58,002 nucleotides of DNA from contig SVQK01000029.1 in assembly GCA_015065385.1 (NCBI GenBank), positions 1 to 58,002 on the forward strand, written 5' to 3'. The position numbers and the translations under genes are program-made. The stretch comes from Oscillospiraceae bacterium (GTDB lineage Bacteria; Bacillota; Clostridia; Oscillospirales; CAG-272). Below, piece after piece: positions 53,218 through 58,002 of this stretch. Under the pieces are notes generated by a model. It made no database searches and was not told where the DNA came from. It saw nothing but the letters and a program-made list of their open reading frames with translations. Each line of letters opens with the position of its first letter. The first letter of the stretch is position 1.

Positions 53218-53406
53218 ATGAATATAAAAAATGAAGTTGCGCAATTTCTCAGAATAACGGAACAACCGAAATCTAAGTTTTGCTCGAAAATCGGTATATC
53301 AATCACCGCGTTAAATAGATGGCTGAAAGATGAAATCAATCTATCTGACGCGCATATCAGGAAAATGCAAGAAGTAATCAACAATATCAAGACGCAGTTG
53401 CTATAA
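53218..53406 (+). CDS. Small helix-turn-helix protein
   Basis: A 62-residue protein with a compact XRE-like helix-turn-helix (VAQFLRITEQPKSKFCSKIGISITALNRWLKDE). A likely DNA-binding regulator, or a small factor acting with the downstream polymerase. AAAGGAGG precedes ATG 53218 by 7 bases. First gene of a tight four-gene operon; 12 bases to the HNH gene. Codons are AT-rich, unlike the host genes. Confidence 0.7.
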   Translation: MNIKNEVAQFLRITEQPKSKFCSKIGISITALNRWLKDEINLSDAHIRKMQEVINNIKTQLL

Positions 53407-53418
53407 GGAGGTAATAAA

Positions 53419-53907
53419 ATGAATAAGAAGAATGAAAACTATGTGTACAATGCAGTAAATGAAATGATCTTTGATGATGTATTCGACGGCAAAGAGCAAA
53501 ATGAATTTGTGACCGATGGAGCCATTGAGCACAACGGGCATTTCTGGAGGGCTATCCCCTGTTGTAACGGGTTATTCGTCAGCGATGAAGGGCAAATATA
53601 TAACTCTTATACACATGGATATACATATGGTTATCCCAACCATGAATACGGGGATGATTCCTATTTACGGGTAAGTATCTTGTACCCTGATAGACAACAC
53701 TTTACGACAGAATATGTACATAGACTTGTCGCAGCGGCATTTTTGGCAAATCCTGATTTATTAGACGAAATCAATCATAAATCAGAAAACAAACAGGATA
53801 ACAGGGTATCAAACCTTGAATGGATAAATACGGCTTCAAATCGCACATATGGGACAAGGGTGCAAAGGATACTTGAATCAAAAAGGGAAAAAGGTCTAAT
53901 AAAATAA
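53419..53907 (+). CDS. NUMOD4/HNH homing-type endonuclease
   Basis: A 162-residue nuclease of the phage homing type. The N-terminal NUMOD4-like module (HFWRAIPCCNGLFVSDEGQIYN) is followed by the HNH core: VHRLVAAAFL, INHKSENKQDNRVSNLEWI, with the catalytic His in INHK and the Asn pair in DNRVSNLEW. Free-standing HNH genes of this type often insert between phage genes. Here it separates the small regulator from the polymerase gene but keeps ribosome-binding sites intact (AAGGAGG, 7 bases before ATG 53419). Confidence 0.85.
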   Translation: MNKKNENYVYNAVNEMIFDDVFDGKEQNEFVTDGAIEHNGHFWRAIPCCNGLFVSDEGQIYNSYTHGYTYGYPNHEYGDDSYLRVSILYPDRQHFTTEYVHRLVAAAFLANPDLLDEINHKSENKQDNRVSNLEWINTASNRTYGTRVQRILESKREKGLIK

Positions 53908-53927
53908 TATATAAGCAGGAGGATAAT

Positions 53928-56594
53928 ATGAAAAACTTTTCTCGATACATTGTTAAAATCAATACTACAACATTAAAAAAGCATAATTGGAACATCGACA
54001 AATCCGAAATCAATGATAATTGGTATGTTGCGATTTCTGAAAGTCAAATAACGCGCTGGATCGACGAACTAAAGGGGTTCCATCCGGTCAAGAAACGCGG
54101 GAAGAAAATCCGGCTGAAAGACCTATGCTCCGTCGTTATGGACAGCGATGACGATTACGACCGCGCGAACGAGGGATTTACAATCGGCAGCGTAAACTAT
54201 AAGCGGTTGATGGGGACTCCGGGCGGGATCAAGACAGGCTCCATCCTCTACGTCAACGAAAAATACCATGAGGAAATCATGCGGCGTGTCAGTTGCGGGA
54301 GAGATACCACAATCCCGCTTGTCCCGGCCAAACTTGAAGCATATCAAGCCTTGACCTGTTCCGGTTCCGTCCCGCTTGACCGCGTTCCCCGGATGATCGT
54401 TGTTTCCGATTGCTTCACCGATTTTACCGAACAAGTAACAGAGATATATCCCGGCGATGACGGCGGGGATCCCGTGATAAAGGACAATCCAGCGTTTCAG
54501 AACCATCATGACAATTCGGACGGCTTCGGGCTAATGTCCCCGGCTTTTGCGGCGGAGATTAACCGGACGATTCACGGCGCAGACGAACCGATAAGCGCGG
54601 TTGTTGTCCGCTATGCGTGGACGAAGGGAACGCTTGCAGCCTTTGATTTTGTAGAGTTTGCGGAACGGATCGCCGGGAGATACATCGTCAAAGACGTATG
54701 GGGCGATGATAGAGACGTGAGGGATGCCGATGTGATTCTGACTGAATCCATGTTAAAGCTCTGGAAATGTTACCGGAACATGGAGCATTGGCGGGAAGAG
54801 GCGGACAAGAGCGGATTCCAGTTCTCTATCACAAAGACCGCGCCTTTACAACTGGAAGAAGAACGGACGCTGAACTACCAATTTGTACAGTCCTTTGATT
54901 TTTCTGACAGGGACATTGATGCCCTTTGCAAACCGACTGTTGACCTCGTGAACGACGTAAAGGGCGGGGACGTGACGAAATCCATCTTATTCAAGGGCGG
55001 CGTGAATCTAACCGTTGAATCCGTCGGTAAAGCCCTCAGAAAAGAGGAAAAGACCGACGACACAGCGACATCGGACAAGTCGGATTTCTTCGAGGCAATC
55101 GCAATGATGGTTGATCCCCGGACAGTGACCGACCCTCAAATAAGCTATTCCATCAAGCGCGGAATCGCAAAGACCATTGACGATGCAGCTTTAGGGAAAC
55201 TGTACCTCCGCGCGAATTACGCTATCATAATCGGGGATCCCTATGCCCTCTGTCAATCCATGTTCGGGCTGGACGTGACCGGACTGCTTAAAGCTGGTGA
55301 AGTCTACCATGAGCATTGGCGTTTACGGGACGCGGCAAAAGTCGCTTGTTTCCGTGCGCCGATGACCGGGATGCCGCAAGTCTGCATCCGGGACGTGTGC
55401 AATGACGATGATGCGGTGTACTGGTTCAGGCATTGCCGTACTATTGTCATCTTTAATGCCTTTGATTCGACATTTGAGCGGTTGAGCGGGGCGGACGCTG
55501 ACGGGGATATTTGCTACACGACCAATGATGAAACCATCCTCGACAACGTGATAGACCTCCCCCGGCTTTGTCCCGTGCAGAAGACGGCGGAAAAGAAGAT
55601 CGTCACGGAGAATGAAATAATCGAATCAACAAAGATCGGATTCCGCGCGAATGTCGGCGCAATTTGCAATAAAATCACTTCCATGTTCGATGTGCAAGCG
55701 GGATTCCCTAAAGGCACATGGGAATGGGAAACGCTGAATGACCGAATCACGACCGGGCAGCTCTTCATTCAGGATTCGATTGACAGCGTTAAGGGTATCA
55801 CTCCGTCCGTCATGCCTGATTGCTGGTTTAATCGGTTCAACAAGAACATGAGCGACGCAGACCGGGCAATCTGCGCGTCAAGAAAGCCATATTTCATGCG
55901 GTATCGATATGAGAAAACAAATAGCGAATATAAAAGCTATTGTAGAGACGTTGACAACAATTCAATCCGTCAATTCGGAAAAGACCTAAAGCAGCTTATG
56001 AGGCTGGAAAACAAATCGGAATCTGTAGCAGATTTCATTGATAGATATAGAAGGTTTTGTCCTGTCACGCTTGGAGAATGCACAATAAACAGGATTTCAC
56101 GCCACATCGAAAATCAACTTATAAATAAAACCGTGAAATATGTTGATTATAACTTCGACTATTCCGCTTATAAATTTGGCGTTACATATACGAATTCGGA
56201 ATATAAAAAGATTGCGGCAAAGTTTAATGAATATATGGATGACGTTGCCGCATTCAAAAAGCGGAAATACGGCGACATAGAAGACGCGGACGGTGAAACA
56301 TTCGACGAAGAAACCGAAAAACAACAATTAGACGCTTATTTCAATCTGTTGTTGAATGATTGCCTTGATATTGTCAATGGCGACGAAGAAAAGCTAAATG
56401 ATATTATCGTGGATATTTGCTATACCACACCGAAACAAAAATATTTTGCGTGGAAAATCGCCGGACGGACAATGATATTAGCATTATTGAGGAAAAACGA
56501 CAACAGAATCACAATTCCGGTACAGTCGGAGGATGGAGATATATTATTCAAAGGAAAGAGATTCAAGGAGGAAACATATGAATTATTATTTTGA
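53928..56594 (+). CDS. YonO/RdRP-superfamily single-chain RNA polymerase homologue
   Basis: An 888-residue protein with the ordered motifs of two-barrel RNA polymerases related to eukaryotic RNA-dependent RNA polymerases and phage SPbeta YonO (about 900 residues). Motifs are: NSDGFGLMSPAFA (~196-208, compare RdRP DGvGkiS); RYAWTKGTL (Lys233, compare RygGxKG); TESMLKL (~272, compare RPSMxKF); CFRAPMTGMP (~474); SGADADGD (520-527; Asp523, 525 and 527 as the Mg-binding DxDGD); KIGFRANVGAI (~569); and DSIDSVKG (~616, compare AVDxxKTG). No primase or reverse-transcriptase motif is present. Template (DNA or RNA) cannot be told from sequence; YonO is DNA-dependent. AGGAGG precedes ATG 53928, and the 3' end overlaps the zinc-ribbon gene by 17 bases. 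Confidence 0.85.
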   Translation: MKNFSRYIVKINTTTLKKHNWNIDKSEINDNWYVAISESQITRWIDELKGFHPVKKRGKKIRLKDLCSVVMDSDDDYDRANEGFTIGSVNYKRLMGTPGGIKTGSILYVNEKYHEEIMRRVSCGRDTTIPLVPAKLEAYQALTCSGSVPLDRVPRMIVVSDCFTDFTEQVTEIYPGDDGGDPVIKDNPAFQNHHDNSDGFGLMSPAFAAEINRTIHGADEPISAVVVRYAWTKGTLAAFDFVEFAERIAGRYIVKDVWGDDRDVRDADVILTESMLKLWKCYRNMEHWREEADKSGFQFSITKTAPLQLEEERTLNYQFVQSFDFSDRDIDALCKPTVDLVNDVKGGDVTKSILFKGGVNLTVESVGKALRKEEKTDDTATSDKSDFFEAIAMMVDPRTVTDPQISYSIKRGIAKTIDDAALGKLYLRANYAIIIGDPYALCQSMFGLDVTGLLKAGEVYHEHWRLRDAAKVACFRAPMTGMPQVCIRDVCNDDDAVYWFRHCRTIVIFNAFDSTFERLSGADADGDICYTTNDETILDNVIDLPRLCPVQKTAEKKIVTENEIIESTKIGFRANVGAICNKITSMFDVQAGFPKGTWEWETLNDRITTGQLFIQDSIDSVKGITPSVMPDCWFNRFNKNMSDADRAICASRKPYFMRYRYEKTNSEYKSYCRDVDNNSIRQFGKDLKQLMRLENKSESVADFIDRYRRFCPVTLGECTINRISRHIENQLINKTVKYVDYNFDYSAYKFGVTYTNSEYKKIAAKFNEYMDDVAAFKKRKYGDIEDADGETFDEETEKQQLDAYFNLLLNDCLDIVNGDEEKLNDIIVDICYTTPKQKYFAWKIAGRTMILALLRKNDNRITIPVQSEDGDILFKGKRFKEETYELLF

Positions 56595-57462
56595 CGAAGT
56601 AAAGCACGTTGAGGATGTACTTGACGGAAACACAATATTCACGGGAAAGCAAGTTAAATTTGAGTTATCCATCTATGCGCGGTATCTCAATACGCATGAA
56701 AAAGACCAAAAGAGCAAGGAAGAAGCTATGACGGACTATTTAATCGCTCATTTCCCGCCTTGCCACAAGGACATCCCCGGATGGGAAAATAAAATCCGGG
56801 GCATTCTGAAGGAACAGAAAGACCATTCCCCATTTCTCTGTGAGGGGATTCCCGTCACGCAGAAAGAGCTTGACACCATTGCGCAACTCGACGATGAATC
56901 GGAAAGACAAGTGCTTTTCTCGCTCTTGATTTTTGCGAAATACGGAATTGCACGGCGCAGCAGCGGAGGATGGGTGAACGATTATGCCTCAGAGATATTT
57001 AAGCAAGCGAACGCGGGAAGATATAACAATGTAGAGCGTAATATGCTTTATGGGAAGTTTGCGCGGATGGGTTTGACCTCTCCCGCTAAGAGAATCGACA
57101 ATCTGAATGTATTCGTGAATTTCATCGACGAAGAGAATGAACCTGTAGCCACAATTACGGATATGCGTAATCTCGGATACCAATACGCGGAAATCGTCGG
57201 AACGAAGAAAGTATATCATTGCCCCGATTGCGGGATTGCTCGTATCCAGTCCGGCATATGCCGGGATTGCTATAACAGGCGATGGAGCGGAAATGAAGGT
57301 AAAGGTGGTATCAAAAAGGTGTGCATGGATTGCGGAAAGATATTTGTCGCCAATCCCCTTGCATTCAATCAGAAAAGATGCCCGAAATGCGGAGACGCAC
57401 ACTTGAAGGAATACTACAGAGACCGCGCACGGATGAAAAGAAATCGAAAAAAATCCATATAA
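56578..57462 (+). CDS. Double zinc-ribbon protein coupled to the polymerase gene
   Basis: A 294-residue protein, not assigned to a family. The N-terminal ~200 residues are mainly helical. Two C-terminal four-cysteine ribbons follow: Cys215/218/228/231 (CPDCG...CRDC) and Cys249/252/268/271 (CMDCG...CPKCG). The end is highly basic (YRDRARMKRNRKK), consistent with nucleic-acid binding. AAGGAGG precedes ATG 56578, and the start lies inside the polymerase gene's last codons, so the two are translated together. It may serve as a promoter-recognition, processivity or RNA-binding partner of the polymerase; this is inference from position. Confidence 0.75.
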   Translation: MNYYFDEVKHVEDVLDGNTIFTGKQVKFELSIYARYLNTHEKDQKSKEEAMTDYLIAHFPPCHKDIPGWENKIRGILKEQKDHSPFLCEGIPVTQKELDTIAQLDDESERQVLFSLLIFAKYGIARRSSGGWVNDYASEIFKQANAGRYNNVERNMLYGKFARMGLTSPAKRIDNLNVFVNFIDEENEPVATITDMRNLGYQYAEIVGTKKVYHCPDCGIARIQSGICRDCYNRRWSGNEGKGGIKKVCMDCGKIFVANPLAFNQKRCPKCGDAHLKEYYRDRARMKRNRKKSI

Positions 57463-57495
57463 CCGCGGTTTTACAAATGGCTAAAATATAGGGGT

Positions 57496-57523
57496 TTGAG
57501 AGGTGAGACAAGGTTCTTATAAT
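57496..57523 (+). promoter_or_regulatory. Promoter of the putative structured RNA
   Basis: TTGAGA, 16 bases, TATAAT, directly upstream of the hairpin-rich gene-free stretch. Confidence 0.65.
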
Positions 57524-57529
57524 GAATGT

Positions 57530-57960
57530 ATTGGTTGTCCCTCGTTGTCGTTCCGGCTGGAAAGACGTTAAATATGTCCGGAGATGAAATCGCTATACGC
57601 GATATGTTTTTAAGGGCAACAGCATTCAGTCTCGTTCATGGGGCATTCCTCCACCGATACAAGGGATGCCCTCTTTATCCGCTTTCGAGTTTTACCCGGT
57701 GCAATTCCGGGGAAGCGGGATCATAAGATAATTCGTAAAAACTTGAACTTGCTAAAGGTTTTTGCGGGTATGACATTGCCACCATCCCCCATTACGGGGG
57801 ACATCTACCGGGTAGACCTTGGATCGGGGTGTGATTCCTCGACGGTGGAATCTATTAGCCTTATCAATGTCAGGCAACATTGAGGCTGATAACATTATTC
57901 TCCTATGTAAAAGCCGGGCGTGAGTATCGAGCGCGTCCGGCTATATGCCGTCAAAAGCTT
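57530..57960 (+). ncRNA. Candidate large structured noncoding RNA
   Basis: A gene-free region with its own promoter and many helices: GTTGTCC/GGGCAAC (enclosing CGC/GCG), GGGCAT/ATGCCC, CCCGG/CCGGG, CCCCC/GGGGG, TCTAC/GTAGA, the nested AGCC-CAATGT/ACATTG-GGCT and GCCGG/CCGGC near 57913-57943. Size, hairpin density, prophage-like setting and an apparent tRNA just downstream recall GOLLD or ROOL ornate RNAs. I cannot match a specific family. Ends are estimates. Confidence 0.6.
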
Positions 57961-57975
57961 ATCACTCGCGGCGGC

Positions 57976-58002
57976 TCAAATGTAGTACAGCGGCAGCGTA
58001 CT
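57976..58002 (+). tRNA. Candidate 5' end of a tRNA, cut by the window
   Basis: Seven acceptor-like bases, then T8 A9, D-stem GTAC, D-loop AGCGGCAGC (A-G..GG..A pattern) and GTAC closing the stem. This spacing matches tRNA 5' halves. The anticodon and T arm are beyond the window, so identity is unknown. Confidence 0.45.

Larger units (their letters stand above)
49280..58002. mobile_element. Integrated element with tyrosine recombinase and polymerase-like gene (right end outside window)
   Basis: Starts just after cotJC and runs past the window end. Supporting signs are a recombinase at the edge, a run of small unrecognised genes, an HNH endonuclease, a shift to AT-rich sequence and codons, and a tRNA-like end. 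No capsid, portal, terminase, conjugation or replication gene is visible, so it could be a phage fragment, satellite or another integrative element. The left boundary is estimated; no flanking repeat can be tested because the right end is absent. Confidence 0.75.

Noticed and set aside
53928..56594. Reverse transcriptase, primase or DNA polymerase
   Set aside because: No YxDD, Toprim or family A/B polymerase motif; the ordered DGFG, KG and SGADADGD motifs fit the two-barrel RNA polymerases instead.
49280..58002. Complete prophage
   Set aside because: No capsid, portal, tail, terminase, holin or lysin gene is visible in the part seen; the right end is missing.

Overview
The window looks like chromosome of a GC-rich, endospore-forming member of the Clostridia, probably an uncultured gut or rumen lineage. 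The reasons are the SRP RNA-dnaX-ybaB-recR block, a cotJABC spore-coat operon, a SleL/YaaH-type LysM hydrolase, a PdaA-like deacetylase, a BlaI/M56 pair, an AzlCD exporter, sigma-A promoters with 17-bp spacers, strong AGGAGG ribosome-binding sites, and several glycan-degrading enzymes (GH29, GH51, sialidase, dockerin protein). Lineage is inferred from gene content only.

Layout. 1-5000: start of argG (minus), two polysaccharide deacetylases, asnA and a DUF3472 protein. 5160-7160: BlaI repressor with an M56 membrane protease. 7160-12530: five-gene envelope-polysaccharide operon (O-antigen-ligase-like, DUF4330, TagO/WecA-type transferase, unknown membrane protein, DUF4330). 12530-15660 (minus): SRP RNA, dnaX, ybaB, recR. 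15750-21000: fucosidase, spore-type GH18, sialidase, and a dockerin-hydrolase gene lying between two copies of a 30-bp repeat. 21000-30200: two overlapping XRE regulators, a sodium-dependent transporter, two solute-binding lipoproteins without permeases, and an SLH-anchored deacetylase. 30250-44100: GH29-like protein, azlCD, GH51, transglutaminase-like protein, ECF sigma factor with its likely membrane partner, a plus operon (acetylesterase, lipid kinase, metallo-hydrolase) and a minus operon (SGNH esterase, isomerase-DUF6807 fusion, two small exported or membrane proteins). 44100-49280: DUF6514, comEC, rnhA, DUF1294, cotJABC.

49280-58002 is an integrated mobile element, visibly AT-richer than its surroundings, cut off by the window end. 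It abuts a shortened cotJC and begins with a tyrosine recombinase that has only a catalytic domain. After several unknown small genes comes a compact operon at 53218-57462: small helix-turn-helix protein, NUMOD4/HNH endonuclease, an 888-residue polymerase-like protein and an overlapping double zinc-ribbon protein.

The 888-residue protein is the main find. It carries, in order, the signatures of the YonO / eukaryotic-type RNA-dependent RNA polymerase superfamily of two-barrel polymerases: SDGFG, a KG lysine motif, an R-P segment, SGADADGD (catalytic DxDGD) and a DS-x-KG motif. It is followed by a roughly 540-base gene-free, hairpin-rich stretch with its own promoter, ending in what looks like the 5' end of a tRNA. 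That arrangement recalls the large ornate phage RNAs (GOLLD, ROOL). A second gene-free stretch of about 445 bases upstream of the operon contains a repeated TGCGGAAASCCTATA motif. Together they suggest an element with its own single-chain RNA polymerase and a structured noncoding RNA.
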